From DASXUC01 sp036505015 (GTDB taxonomy: Bacteria; Sysuimicrobiota; Sysuimicrobiia; Sysuimicrobiales; Kaftiobacteriaceae): DNA of 40,556 nucleotides. A program made the translations under genes and the position numbers. The stretch is taken from NCBI GenBank assembly GCA_036505015.1, contig DASXUC010000061.1:1-40556 (forward strand), given 5' to 3'. The notes under the pieces were generated by a model, which saw nothing but the letters and a program-made list of their open reading frames with translations, searched no databases and was not told the DNA's origin. This document shows, piece by piece, positions 27,611 to 36,589 of the stretch; position 1 is the first letter of the stretch; every line of letters starts with the position of its first letter.

Positions 27611-29805
27611 TCCTGCGGCGTCTGCGCCTGCGGCGCTTTCTGGGATTCGCCGATCGCACATTCGACTTTGCGCCGGGCATCAATGTCGTGGTGGGGCCCA
27701 ACGAGTCCGGAAAGTCCTCGCTGCGCACGGCGATCCGGGCGGCCCTCTACGGCAATCCCAGTTCCATGTCGGCGCAGGTGGACACGTACCGGACATGGGG
27801 GACCGATCAGCTGCCGGCATTGGACCTTGAATTCGAGATCGACGGCCGGCGGTATCGGTTGAGCAAAGACTACCAGGGACACAAGATCTACTTCTCCGGA
27901 TCCGGCGAGACGCTGGAGCAGTACAAACGGATCGGCGAGCGGATCGCCGAGTTCCTGGGTCTGTCGAGCCGGGAAGTCTTCCAGATTACCGCCGAAGTGG
28001 CTCAGGCGGAACTGGAACGCGTCCAGCTGACCAGCGTCTCGAAGGAACTCAGCCGCGTGCTGGGCGGCGGGGCCGATGTCGACGATGCGATCAAACAGCT
28101 CGCGATGCATGTGAAGGACATGGAGAAGGGGCTCAAAGGCATGGCGCGGGAACCCGGCGAGCTCCGTGCCCTGGAGAAGCGCGTCAGTACGCTCACGGAG
28201 CAGCACGATCGCGTCGTCGCGGATATCGCGCAAATCGAGCGCACGCAGCGAGAACTCGCCGAGCTGCAGCAGCCCCTCACGGATCTCGAGGCGTCGCTGG
28301 CCGCCAAGCAGAAGCTGCTGAAGACCAATCTTGAGACCCAGGAGTTCGCCCGGCAGCTCGAAGGACTGCGGCGCGAGGAAGCCATGCTGTCCGAGCGTGT
28401 CGGGCGGATCGATCAAAGCAAACAGGAGTTGGCGGCGATTGGCCGTGACCTGGAGGCCGTCACGGCCGCGGGGATGCCCGACGAGGCGGCGATCCGCGCC
28501 GGGCGCATGGCGGAGGCACGGATCACGCACCTGGAAAGCCAGATCGCCGCAGCGCAGGCTGCCCCGCACACGGTGGTCGCCGCCGGCATGGGGCGGGGGG
28601 CGCTCTGGGTCGGTGCCGGGCTCCTCGCGGCCCTCATCGGCGCCGTCCTCATGCGGACCTCCGGGCTCATTCCTGGGATCGTCCTGGTCGGCATCGGGGC
28701 TGCGGCGGCGACGGCCGGGACCGTCCGCTGGATTCGACACCGCGCGACAGCGCAATCCCAAGCCGCCGCGACGATGGAGTGGGAGAGCCGTCTCCGCGCG
28801 CTTGATCAGGAGAAGACGTCCGCGCAGCACGAGCTGGCCGACGTGCGGACGTCGCTCGATGGTGAGACGCTCAATGAAGCAGACCGGCGGTTGCAGAAGT
28901 ACCGCGACCTGGTCGGGCAGCGGGAAGCGTCGCTGCGCATGCTGGAAATGCTCCGGTCCGGTACTACCGAGGATGCCGCGCGTGATCGGCTCGATCGCCT
29001 GCGCACCGATATCTACGGGCTGACCAAGGAACTGGAGTCGCCCGATCGGGCGGCGGTCGTGCTGCCGGCGTTTGAGACCCAGAAGCTCCGCGATGAGGTC
29101 GAGGCGCTGACCAGGAAGACGGCGGAGATGTCGGAGCGCGTCAAGCGGTTGGCATGGGAGGTCGAGCATCGCAAAGACCAGGCCGAGGACCTGGCGTCGG
29201 TCGAAGAGCAACTGCAGGAAGCCACAGACGGCCTCGCCGCGGCGCAGCACCGCCATCTCGTCTACAAGGTGGCACTGGACAGTCTGCTGGAAGCCCGCCG
29301 GCAGATCGAGCGCCCCGTGAGGGACGTGGTGGCCGGACGGGCAGGTGACTATCTGCGGATTCTCTCCGGAGGCCGGTACGACCGCATCGAGGTCGAGAAG
29401 GACTCCCTGCAGGTCTGGGTGTGGTCGTCCGACGCCGGCGGCCGGGTCGAACCCCGCGAGCCGTCTCTCAGCCGGGGGACGATCGACCTGGTCTACCTCA
29501 GTCTACGCTTCGCCCTCGTTACCGCGCTCGCCGAGGGCCGGCATCCGCCGCTGCTGCTCGATGATCCCTTTATCACCTTTGACGACACCCGGCGGGCCGC
29601 CGCCGCGGAGCTCCTGAAGGAGCTGAGCCGGTCCCATCAGGTATTCCTGTTCACGTGCGGTGGACGGTTTGATGCCGACGCCGACAACGTCATCCTGCTG
29701 CCCGCCCATCCGACGGGAGGCTCACCGGTCGTCGAACCCGCTGCGGACGCGCCCCGGGCGGAGGTTCCCACGGTCGGCCCTCTCTGGGACTCCCGCCGCT
29801 CTTGA
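27607..29805 (+). CDS. YhaN-type SMC-like ATPase with a central membrane hairpin
   Basis: A 732-residue Rad50/SbcC-like ATPase. The N terminus has Walker A GPNESGKS at 30-37; the C-terminal lobe has signature LSRGTIDLVYLSLRFAL (about 621-637) and Walker B LLLDDPFITFDD (about 650-660). Two coiled-coil arms (about 180-290 and 390-580) flank two adjacent hydrophobic helices at about 332-372 (ALWVGAGLLAALIGAVLM; IPGIVLVGIGAAAATAG). Rad50 has a zinc hook at this position; no CxxC is present. Bacillus YhaN has the same layout, so the complex is probably membrane-tethered. It is the last gene of the SOS-type operon. Confidence 0.9.
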   Translation: MILRRLRLRRFLGFADRTFDFAPGINVVVGPNESGKSSLRTAIRAALYGNPSSMSAQVDTYRTWGTDQLPALDLEFEIDGRRYRLSKDYQGHKIYFSGSGETLEQYKRIGERIAEFLGLSSREVFQITAEVAQAELERVQLTSVSKELSRVLGGGADVDDAIKQLAMHVKDMEKGLKGMAREPGELRALEKRVSTLTEQHDRVVADIAQIERTQRELAELQQPLTDLEASLAAKQKLLKTNLETQEFARQLEGLRREEAMLSERVGRIDQSKQELAAIGRDLEAVTAAGMPDEAAIRAGRMAEARITHLESQIAAAQAAPHTVVAAGMGRGALWVGAGLLAALIGAVLMRTSGLIPGIVLVGIGAAAATAGTVRWIRHRATAQSQAAATMEWESRLRALDQEKTSAQHELADVRTSLDGETLNEADRRLQKYRDLVGQREASLRMLEMLRSGTTEDAARDRLDRLRTDIYGLTKELESPDRAAVVLPAFETQKLRDEVEALTRKTAEMSERVKRLAWEVEHRKDQAEDLASVEEQLQEATDGLAAAQHRHLVYKVALDSLLEARRQIERPVRDVVAGRAGDYLRILSGGRYDRIEVEKDSLQVWVWSSDAGGRVEPREPSLSRGTIDLVYLSLRFALVTALAEGRHPPLLLDDPFITFDDTRRAAAAELLKELSRSHQVFLFTCGGRFDADADNVILLPAHPTGGSPVVEPAADAPRAEVPTVGPLWDSRRS

Positions 29806-29806
29806 A

Positions 29807-29836
29807 TTGACACCCCTCTGAGCCCGGGGCTACAAT
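29807..29836 (+). promoter_or_regulatory. Predicted promoter of rny operon
   Basis: TTGACA at 29807-29812, 18-bp spacer, TACAAT at 29831-29836 (5 of 6). Transcription would start near 29843, just before a GC hairpin. It lies 1 nt after the stop of the YhaN-type gene. Confidence 0.8.
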
Positions 29837-29844
29837 GTTCGTGA

Positions 29845-29874
29845 GCGCGCGGCTGCGCGCGACTTTTCTATTTT
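29845..29874 (+). terminator. GC hairpin with T-rich tail between the repair operon and rny
   Basis: GCGCGC (29845-29850), loop GGCT, GCGCGC (29855-29860), then a T-rich stretch CTTTTCTATTTT. Read with the upstream genes it is a plausible terminator of the recA operon. Because the rny promoter lies just upstream, the same hairpin would also sit at the very 5' end of the rny transcript, where it could act as an attenuator or protect the end. Confidence 0.5.
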
Positions 29875-29910
29875 GAGGTGACATCGCACCCGCGACGGAA
29901 CCAATTTCAT

Positions 29911-29929
29911 AAGGAGGTGACCCGCCATC
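29911..29929 (+). promoter_or_regulatory. Strong Shine-Dalgarno in front of an ATC start codon
   Basis: AAGGAGGTGA at 29911-29920 is an almost full complement of the 16S rRNA tail, the best ribosome site in the window. At 29927, 9 nt after the AAGGAGG core, stands ATC, in frame with rny. No ATG, GTG or TTG is in frame before GTG 29957, which has no ribosome site of its own. Confidence 0.7.
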
Positions 29930-31465
29930 CCATCCACCACGATCGTCGCAACCATCGTGGCGGGGTTAGTGGCATTCCTCCTTGGATATCTCCTGCGGAG
30001 ATACGTCGCTGAGGCGCGGATTCGGTCGGCCGAAGAGGCCGCTCGACGGATCATCGATGACGCCACGAAAGAGGCCGATGCGAAACAGCGTGAGACCGTC
30101 GTTGAGGCCAAAGACGAGGCATTCCGCCTTAAGCGTGAGGCGGAACGGGAGATTCGCGAGCAGCGGGCCGAGGTCCAGCGTCTCGAGCGGCGCCTGGTCC
30201 AGCGTGAAGAGTCTTTGGATCGGAAGACCGAGGCGGTCGAGGCCCGGGAACGGGCCATGGCCGAGCGGGAGCAGGAGGTCGCCAGGGCACGTGAGGAGGC
30301 TGCTGCCCTCGTAGCATCGCAGCGGACCGAGCTCGAACGTGTGTCAGGATTAAGCTCTGAGCAGGCGAAGGAGCAGTTGCTCCGGCAGGTCGAGGAAGCG
30401 TCCCGCACCGACGCGCTGCAGATCATCAAGAAGATCGAAACGGAGGCCCGCGAAGAGGCCGACCGCCGGGCCCGGGAGATCATTGCCCTGGCCGTTCAGC
30501 GGACGGCGGCGGACCATACCGCCGACGTCGCGGTCTCCGTCGTTCCCCTGCCCAACGACGACATGAAGGGCCGCATCATCGGCCGCGAAGGGCGCAACAT
30601 CCGCACCCTCGAGGGACTCACCGGTGTGGATCTGATCATCGACGATACGCCGGAGGCCGTGACCCTGTCCTCGTTTGATCCAGTCCGCCGCGAGATCGCC
30701 AAGATCGCCTTAGAGAAACTGATCGCCGACGGCCGCATCCACCCCGCGCGTATCGAGGAGATGGTCGAAAAAGCCCAGCGGGAGATCGACCAGCGCATCA
30801 AGGAGGAAGGCGAGCGTGCCGCGTTTGAGACGGGTGTGCATGGACTCCATCCTGAAGAGATCAAGCTGCTGGGACGGCTGCGGTTCCGGTTCTCCTACGG
30901 CCAAAATTTGCTGGCCCACACGGTCGAAGTCGCCCACCTGGCCGGGTTGCTGGCGGGCTATCTGGACGCGAATGTCCAGCTGGCCAAACGGGCGGCCCTG
31001 CTGCACGACATCGGCAAGGCCCTGACCCACGAGGTCGAAGGGACCCACACCGCGATCGGGCTGGACATCTGTCGGCGCTACCACGAACCGCCGGAGGTGC
31101 TCAACGCAATCGCCTACCACCACGGCGACGAGGAGCCGAAGTACATCGAGGCCATCATCGTCGCCGCCGCGGACGCGATTTCCGCCAGCCGTCCGGGGGC
31201 GCGGAAAGAGACCGCGGAGATGTTCATCAAGAAGATGGAAAACCTGGAGCAGGTCGCCAAGTCCTTTCCCGGCGTGGAGAAAGCCTATGCGATCCAGGCG
31301 GGGCGCGAGGTCCGGGTGATCGTCACTCCCGAGGAAGTCAACGACCAGACCGCGCAGACCCTGGCCCGCGACATCGCCAAGAAGATCGAAGACGAGCTGG
31401 ACTATCCGGGCCAGATCAAAGTCACCGTCCGCCGGGAGACGCGGTTCATTGAGTACGCCCGCTAG
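29927..31465 (+). CDS. rny: Ribonuclease Y
   Basis: Membrane-anchored endoribonuclease that starts mRNA decay in many Gram-positive bacteria. With the ATC start the product is 512 residues. A membrane helix lies at about 4-24 (TIVATIVAGLVAFLLGYLL), then a long charged coiled coil (about 30-190), a KH domain (GRIIGREGRNIRTLEGLTG, about 213-275), the HD domain with LLHDIGKA near 358, and a conserved C terminus. Starting at GTG 29957 instead would halve the membrane helix. Both rny and ymdB follow at normal spacing, as in Firmicutes. ATC initiation is rare and inefficient, which may limit synthesis. Confidence 0.95.
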   Translation: MPSTTIVATIVAGLVAFLLGYLLRRYVAEARIRSAEEAARRIIDDATKEADAKQRETVVEAKDEAFRLKREAEREIREQRAEVQRLERRLVQREESLDRKTEAVEARERAMAEREQEVARAREEAAALVASQRTELERVSGLSSEQAKEQLLRQVEEASRTDALQIIKKIETEAREEADRRAREIIALAVQRTAADHTADVAVSVVPLPNDDMKGRIIGREGRNIRTLEGLTGVDLIIDDTPEAVTLSSFDPVRREIAKIALEKLIADGRIHPARIEEMVEKAQREIDQRIKEEGERAAFETGVHGLHPEEIKLLGRLRFRFSYGQNLLAHTVEVAHLAGLLAGYLDANVQLAKRAALLHDIGKALTHEVEGTHTAIGLDICRRYHEPPEVLNAIAYHHGDEEPKYIEAIIVAAADAISASRPGARKETAEMFIKKMENLEQVAKSFPGVEKAYAIQAGREVRVIVTPEEVNDQTAQTLARDIAKKIEDELDYPGQIKVTVRRETRFIEYAR

Positions 31466-31467
31466 CG

Positions 31468-32250
31468 ATGCGGATCCTGGTCGTGGGGGACATCCATGGC
31501 AAGCCGGGCCGGCGCATCCTGCGCGCGGTCGTCCCCCGGCTGCGGAAGGCCCATGGCGCGGCGATCGTCATTGCGAACGGGGAGAACGCCGCCGGCGGCG
31601 CGGGCATTACCCGTGACGTGATTGCGGAGATTCTCGACTCGGGGGTGGATGCCGTTACCGGCGGCAACCACACCTGGCACAACCGGGAGGCCTATGAGGT
31701 CCTCGACGCGGAGCCCCGGCTGCTGCGGCCGGCCAACTATCCCGCCGGGGCACCGGGCCGCGGCGCGGCGGTCATCGAGGCCAACGGCGCGCGGGTCGGC
31801 GTCCTGAACCTGCAGGGGCGGATCTTCATGCAATCGCTGGATGATCCGTTTCAGATCGCTCGGGTGGAGGCCGAACGGCTGCGCGCTGAGACACCGGTCG
31901 TCATCGTGGACTTCCATGCCGAAGCCACCAGCGAAAAGATCGCGCTGGGCTGGTACCTGGACGGCCGGGTCAGCGCCGTCATCGGCACGCACACCCACGT
32001 GCAGACTGCCGACGAACGGGTGCTGCCGGAGGGAACCGCCTACATCAGCGACGTCGGGATGACCGGGCCCCGGGACGGGGTCATCGGCATGGAACGCGAG
32101 GGCATCATCGAACGCTTTCTCACGCAGCTGCCCGTGCGCTTTACGGTCGCCGCCGGAGTGGCCCAGTTGAACGCGGTGGCGCTGGACGTCGACGAGGCGA
32201 CCGGACGGGCGCGGGGCATCACCCGAATCCAGGAGTTTGAGGAACCCTGA
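31468..32250 (+). CDS. ymdB: YmdB family metallophosphoesterase (TIGR00282)
   Basis: A 260-residue calcineurin-fold phosphodiesterase. Bacillus YmdB hydrolyses 2',3'-cyclic AMP and influences motility and biofilm choice. Motifs seen are VVGDIHGKPGRR, ANGENAAGGAGIT, TGGNHTWHNRE, VDFHAEATSEK and GTHTHVQTADE, all at family positions with the metal ligands intact. It follows rny by 2 nt. The stop shares one base with the PHP gene start (TGATG). Confidence 0.95.
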   Translation: MRILVVGDIHGKPGRRILRAVVPRLRKAHGAAIVIANGENAAGGAGITRDVIAEILDSGVDAVTGGNHTWHNREAYEVLDAEPRLLRPANYPAGAPGRGAAVIEANGARVGVLNLQGRIFMQSLDDPFQIARVEAERLRAETPVVIVDFHAEATSEKIALGWYLDGRVSAVIGTHTHVQTADERVLPEGTAYISDVGMTGPRDGVIGMEREGIIERFLTQLPVRFTVAAGVAQLNAVALDVDEATGRARGITRIQEFEEP

Positions 32251-33101
32251 TGCGCATTGATCTGCACACACACACGACGGCCTCCGACGGAACAGCCTCC
32301 CCGGAGGAGCTGGTCGCCCTGGCAACGCAAGTAGGCGTCGGCATCCTGGCCGTCGCTGATCACGACACCACGGACAGCGTCGATACCGTGATGGCGTTGG
32401 GCACGCAGGAAGACATCGAGGTCATCCCGGCCGTGGAGCTGAACACCGATGTCGAGGACTCCGAGGTGCACGTGCTCGGGTACTTCATCGACCACCACCA
32501 GCCGTGGCTCCAGGAGTTCCTCACCGTGCTGCGCAACGGCCGGGCCAACCGCGCCGCGACGATGGTCGAGAAACTCAACGGCCTGGGCATCAAGCTCGAC
32601 TATGCCAAGGTGCAAGGGTACGCCCGGGGCTCGGTGGGCCGGCCTCACGTGGCCCGCGCGCTGGTGGAGACCGGCGCGGTCCGGACGGTCGAGGAAGCTT
32701 TCGAGAAGTACATCGGGCGTCAGGGTCCGGCGTACGTGGAGCGGATGCGGGTCACGCCCGCGGAGGCGGTGCAGACGATCGCCCGCGCGGGAGGGATTCC
32801 CGTGCTCGCCCACCCGGGGTGGGGGGCCCGCGACGACATGATCCCCGACCTGATCGCCGCCGGGCTGGAGGGGATTGAAGTCTACTACCCGGACCATACG
32901 CCGGCCATGACGATGCACTACATGCGCCTGGCGGAGCAGTACGCGCTGCTGATGACCGGAGGCACCGATTTTCACGGCACGGCCGTCGCGTCGAAAGCAC
33001 CGCTGGGCAGCCAGTACGTGCCGATGGAGGTCGTCGAGAAACTGAAGGCGCGCCACGCCGCGAAGCGGCGCGAGAAAACCGGTACGGAGAAGAGCCGATG
33101 A
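32250..33101 (+). CDS. PHP domain phosphoesterase (YciV/TrpH-like)
   Basis: A 283-residue PHP-domain protein. The first metal motif is DLHTHTTASDGT at residues 4-15, followed by ADHDTTDS (about 36-43) and the Glu in IPAVELNTD; later come GRPHVARAL, VLAHPGWG and the final GTDFHGT. These match the group that includes E. coli RNase AM and 3',5'-nucleotide bisphosphatases, so action on RNA ends or short nucleotides is plausible; this fits the neighbours rny and ymdB. The exact substrate cannot be read from sequence. It overlaps the next gene by ATGA. Confidence 0.88.
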   Translation: MRIDLHTHTTASDGTASPEELVALATQVGVGILAVADHDTTDSVDTVMALGTQEDIEVIPAVELNTDVEDSEVHVLGYFIDHHQPWLQEFLTVLRNGRANRAATMVEKLNGLGIKLDYAKVQGYARGSVGRPHVARALVETGAVRTVEEAFEKYIGRQGPAYVERMRVTPAEAVQTIARAGGIPVLAHPGWGARDDMIPDLIAAGLEGIEVYYPDHTPAMTMHYMRLAEQYALLMTGGTDFHGTAVASKAPLGSQYVPMEVVEKLKARHAAKRREKTGTEKSR

Positions 33102-33316
33102 TCAAGTGCCCCAACTGCGGAACCGAGAACCCCGTCGGGAAGATCGTGTGCCGTAACTGCGGCACTCGCCTGCGCGGCGGGGCCGGCGGCGTGGTGGCGG
33201 CGAAGGAGACGGAAGCCGAGATGATGGCCCGTGTGCGCTATGACGTCAGGCGGATCGCCTACGTGATGGCCATGGTGGCGGCCGTCGGGTTGGCCCTTGG
33301 ATACCTCATCCGCTGA
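33098..33316 (+). CDS. Small zinc-ribbon protein with a C-terminal membrane helix
   Basis: A 72-residue protein. MIKCPNCGTENP and VCRNCGTRL give two CxxC pairs spaced like a zinc ribbon (C4, C7, C18, C21). A Gly/Ala linker and a charged segment follow, then one hydrophobic helix at about 54-70 (YVMAMVAAVGLALGYLI) with a final Arg. It should sit in the membrane with the ribbon in the cytoplasm. It is locked in place by overlaps: ATGA with the PHP gene and 20 nt with selA. The role is unknown; I do not recognise a named family beyond zinc_ribbon_2-like. Confidence 0.8.
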   Translation: MIKCPNCGTENPVGKIVCRNCGTRLRGGAGGVVAAKETEAEMMARVRYDVRRIAYVMAMVAAVGLALGYLIR

Positions 33317-34691
33317 CGCGGCCGATCGTCTCCGCGCGCTCCCCTCCGTTGAACGGTTGGTCGCCCGCCTCGTCCAGGAGGACCCCATGGGCCCTCCCCG
33401 ATCGCTGCTGGTCGCATTCGCCCGCGAGGTCCTCGATCAAGCCCGCGCCGAGATCCGCCGCGGGAACCATGGTGACGTCTCCACCGACCGGCTCATCGCT
33501 GAGGTCAGGACGCGTACGGCCGGCCGGCTGCGCCCGACACTGGTCGAAGCCGTCAACGCCACGGGGGTGATCCTGCACACAAACCTCGGCCGCGCGCCGC
33601 TGAGCCCGGCTGCGCGGCAGGCCGTGGCGGTGGCCGCGGCAGGCTACGCCACGCTGGAGATTGACCTCGACACGGGACGCCGGGGATCCCGCCATTCCCA
33701 TGTGGAGCCGCTGCTCACCCGGCTCACCGGCGCCGGGGCCGCGATTGCCGTCAACAACAACGCCGCCGCGGTATTGCTGTCGCTGGCGGCGCTCGCCGGC
33801 GGCCGCGAGGTGCTCGTGTCGCGGGGGGAACTCGTCGAGATCGGCGGCTCGTTCCGCCTGCCCGACGTCATGGCCGCCAGCGGGGTCAGGCTCGTCGAAG
33901 TCGGCACGACCAACCGGACGTACGCGCGCGACTACGCGGCGGCGATGACTCCCGATGCCGCGCTGCTGCTCAAGGTCCACCGCTCGAATTTTTCGGTCGC
34001 CGGGTTCGTCCATGATACCTCGCTGGCCGAACTGGTAGAACTCGGACGCCGGCGCGGACTCCCGGTGATGATGGATCTGGGCAGCGGATCTCTGGTGGAT
34101 CTGGCGGCGCGCGGCCTGCCGTCGGAACCCACCGTGCAGGACACGATTCGCAGCGGTTGCGACATCGTCACGTTCAGCGGCGATAAGCTGCTCGGCGGTC
34201 CGCAGGCGGGAATCATTGCCGGTACCACCGCGGCCGTCGAGCGCATCAGGACCCACCCGCTCGCCCGCGCGGTGCGGATGAACAAATTGGGCTACGCCGC
34301 CCTGGCCGCCACGCTGCAGCAGTACCTCGATCCGGACCGGGTCTGGAGGGATATCCCGGTGCTCTCCATGCTCGCGCGGTCATCCGACGATGTGCAGGCC
34401 CTGGCCGAGGGCATCCGAGCCCGGCTGGCTGATGTGATCCCCTCCGGGTGGACCATCCAGGTCGTTCCCACCCAAGCGGAGGTCGGCGGAGGATCGCTGC
34501 CGGGCGTGACCCTCCCGTCGTTTGCCCTCGCCATCACGGGCCCGATGCGACCCGATGACCTCGACCGGCAGCTCCGCTCCCACGCACCGCCCATCTTCGG
34601 CCGCATAGCGAACGATGCGGTCTTGCTCGACGCCCGCACGCTGCTTCCCGGGAACGACGAGGTTATCGTCGCCGCCTTCCGTACCCTATGA
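33297..34691 (+). CDS. selA: L-seryl-tRNA(Sec) selenium transferase
   Basis: SelA converts Ser-tRNA(Sec) to selenocysteyl-tRNA using selenophosphate and PLP. The 464-residue product has the N-terminal helical part (RLRALPSVERLVARL), NATGVILHTNLGRAPLS, and the PLP Lys297 in FSGDKLLGGPQAG, at the E. coli position (K295). The start is TTG 33297, 20 nt inside the zinc-ribbon gene; no ATG lies nearby and later starts would cut the N-terminal domain. The ribosome site is weak. It overlaps selB by ATGA. selD is not in the window. Confidence 0.96.
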   Translation: MDTSSADAADRLRALPSVERLVARLVQEDPMGPPRSLLVAFAREVLDQARAEIRRGNHGDVSTDRLIAEVRTRTAGRLRPTLVEAVNATGVILHTNLGRAPLSPAARQAVAVAAAGYATLEIDLDTGRRGSRHSHVEPLLTRLTGAGAAIAVNNNAAAVLLSLAALAGGREVLVSRGELVEIGGSFRLPDVMAASGVRLVEVGTTNRTYARDYAAAMTPDAALLLKVHRSNFSVAGFVHDTSLAELVELGRRRGLPVMMDLGSGSLVDLAARGLPSEPTVQDTIRSGCDIVTFSGDKLLGGPQAGIIAGTTAAVERIRTHPLARAVRMNKLGYAALAATLQQYLDPDRVWRDIPVLSMLARSSDDVQALAEGIRARLADVIPSGWTIQVVPTQAEVGGGSLPGVTLPSFALAITGPMRPDDLDRQLRSHAPPIFGRIANDAVLLDARTLLPGNDEVIVAAFRTL

Positions 34692-36589
34692 GGCACTTCG
34701 TCATCGGCACCGCCGGCCACATCGACCACGGCAAGAGCGCGCTCGTCAAAGCCCTCACCGGCACCGACCCTGACCGGCTGGAAGAAGAGCAGCGGCGGGG
34801 GATGACGATCGACCTGGGGTTTGCGCACTTCGATCTCCCCAGCGGCCGGCGGGTCGGCATCGTCGATGTTCCGGGCCACGAGCGGCTCATCAAGAACATG
34901 CTCGCCGGCGCCACCGGCATCGACCTGGTCATGCTGGTCGTCGCGGCCGACGAGGGCGTCATGCCCCAGACCCGGGAGCACCTCGACATCCTGCGGTTCC
35001 TGCCGGTGCAGCGCGGGATTGTCATCCTCAACAAGATCGATCTGGTGACCGATCCCGCGTGGCTGGCCCTGGTCATCGACGACCTCGCCGCGCTCACCGC
35101 CGCCACATTCCTCGAGGGCATGCCCGTGCTCCGGGTCTCCGCACGGACGGGGGAGGGGCTGGGGGGCTTGATCGAGGCGATCGATCGTCTCCTCGACGGA
35201 GTGCCGGCGCACGCGGTCGATGCGCCGGCCCGGCTGCCGGTGGACCGCGCGTTCACCATGACCGGGTTCGGCACGGTCGTCACCGGTACGCTGTGGAGCG
35301 GTCGCATCCGTAAGGACAGCGAGCTGGAGCTGCTGCCCCAGGGACGGCCCGTGCGCGTGCGCGGGCTGCAGTCCCACGGCACAAACCTCGATGAGGTCAC
35401 GGCGGGCTCGCGTGTCGCTGTGAACGTCGTCGGCGCCGACAAAACCGAGATCACACGTGGGCAGGTCCTCGCCACCGCGGGGGCGTTTCGGCCCAGTACC
35501 AGGATCGACGCCCGCTTCCGGCTCCTGCCGGCCGCGCCGCCGCTGGCGCACCTGGCACGGATCCGCATGTACATCGGCGCCGACGAGATCTTCGGCCGGA
35601 TCGTCTTGCTGGACCGGACCCGCCTCGATCCCGGCGGCAGCGCCGTCGGGCAACTCCGCCTCGAGCGTCCGGCGGTGGTCGCGGCGGGCGACCCTTTCGT
35701 GCTGCGCCGGTACTCGCCGATGACGACGGTCGGCGGCGGAACCGTCATCAACCCCCACCCCCCCCTCCGCCGCCGCACGGCCGGCAGTGTCTCGGCGATC
35801 GAAGAGGTCGCCGCCGCCCCCGACGCGCGTGTCGATGGGCTCGTCGCCGAAGGCGGGGTGGGGGGCACGACCTTGGATGACCTCGCGCGCGACGTCGGGG
35901 AGAGCCGGACCCATGTCGAGGCGATCGTGCGGCAGCTGGCTGAGGCGGGTCGAGTCAGACCGGTGCGCGACCGGTTCTTTCATCGCGAGACTGCAGGGCG
36001 CCTCAGCGCCGCCATCCTCGCTGAACTCGACGCCAACCACCGGAAGCAGCCGTGGCGCGCGGGAATGCCGCGCGACGAGCTCAAGGCGAAAGTCTTCCCA
36101 TCGGGCGACGACCGCTTCTATGCGTCCGTCGTCGACGAGCTCACGCGCGGGGACGAAATTGCCACCCATGGGGCGTTGGTCGCGCGCGCCGGGCACCGGC
36201 CGGAGCACCGCCCGCCGGAAGTGGCCGCGCGCACGGCGCTCGCCGCCGCGCTGGCAGCAGGTGCGACGTCGCCCCCCAGCCGCGATGACCTGCAGCGGGC
36301 GATCGGCGACGCGAAGCTGTTCGCGCGCATGTTTCAGACCCTCATCGATGACGGCACCGTGGTCGAGGCGGGGCCGGGCGTATACTTTCACCGCGACGCG
36401 CTGGAGGCGATCAGACAGACCGTGGCCGCTTACGTGGCATCCCATGGATCGATCACGGTGGCCGCGCTCCGCGATGTGTTGAAGACGAGCCGGAAGTTCG
36501 CGTTGACCGTACTCGAGTACTTCGATACGATCAAGTTTACCCGTAGGGTCGGTGACGCGCGGGTGCTTGTCAAAGCTCGTGAATCGTGA
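34688..36589 (+). CDS. selB: Selenocysteine-specific elongation factor SelB
   Basis: SelB brings selenocysteyl-tRNA to UGA codons marked by a SECIS hairpin. The 633-residue product has the GTPase motifs GHIDHGKS (10-17), the MTIDLGF switch, DVPGHE and NKID. EF-Tu-like barrels follow, then C-terminal winged helices (about 400-633) that bind the SECIS, including the last one with VAALRDVLKTSRKFALTVLEYFD. Length is near the E. coli protein (614). The last three residues and the TGA stop are encoded by the first units of a tandem 7-nt array. tRNA-Sec follows 89 nt later. Confidence 0.97.
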   Translation: MRHFVIGTAGHIDHGKSALVKALTGTDPDRLEEEQRRGMTIDLGFAHFDLPSGRRVGIVDVPGHERLIKNMLAGATGIDLVMLVVAADEGVMPQTREHLDILRFLPVQRGIVILNKIDLVTDPAWLALVIDDLAALTAATFLEGMPVLRVSARTGEGLGGLIEAIDRLLDGVPAHAVDAPARLPVDRAFTMTGFGTVVTGTLWSGRIRKDSELELLPQGRPVRVRGLQSHGTNLDEVTAGSRVAVNVVGADKTEITRGQVLATAGAFRPSTRIDARFRLLPAAPPLAHLARIRMYIGADEIFGRIVLLDRTRLDPGGSAVGQLRLERPAVVAAGDPFVLRRYSPMTTVGGGTVINPHPPLRRRTAGSVSAIEEVAAAPDARVDGLVAEGGVGGTTLDDLARDVGESRTHVEAIVRQLAEAGRVRPVRDRFFHRETAGRLSAAILAELDANHRKQPWRAGMPRDELKAKVFPSGDDRFYASVVDELTRGDEIATHGALVARAGHRPEHRPPEVAARTALAAALAAGATSPPSRDDLQRAIGDAKLFARMFQTLIDDGTVVEAGPGVYFHRDALEAIRQTVAAYVASHGSITVAALRDVLKTSRKFALTVLEYFDTIKFTRRVGDARVLVKARES

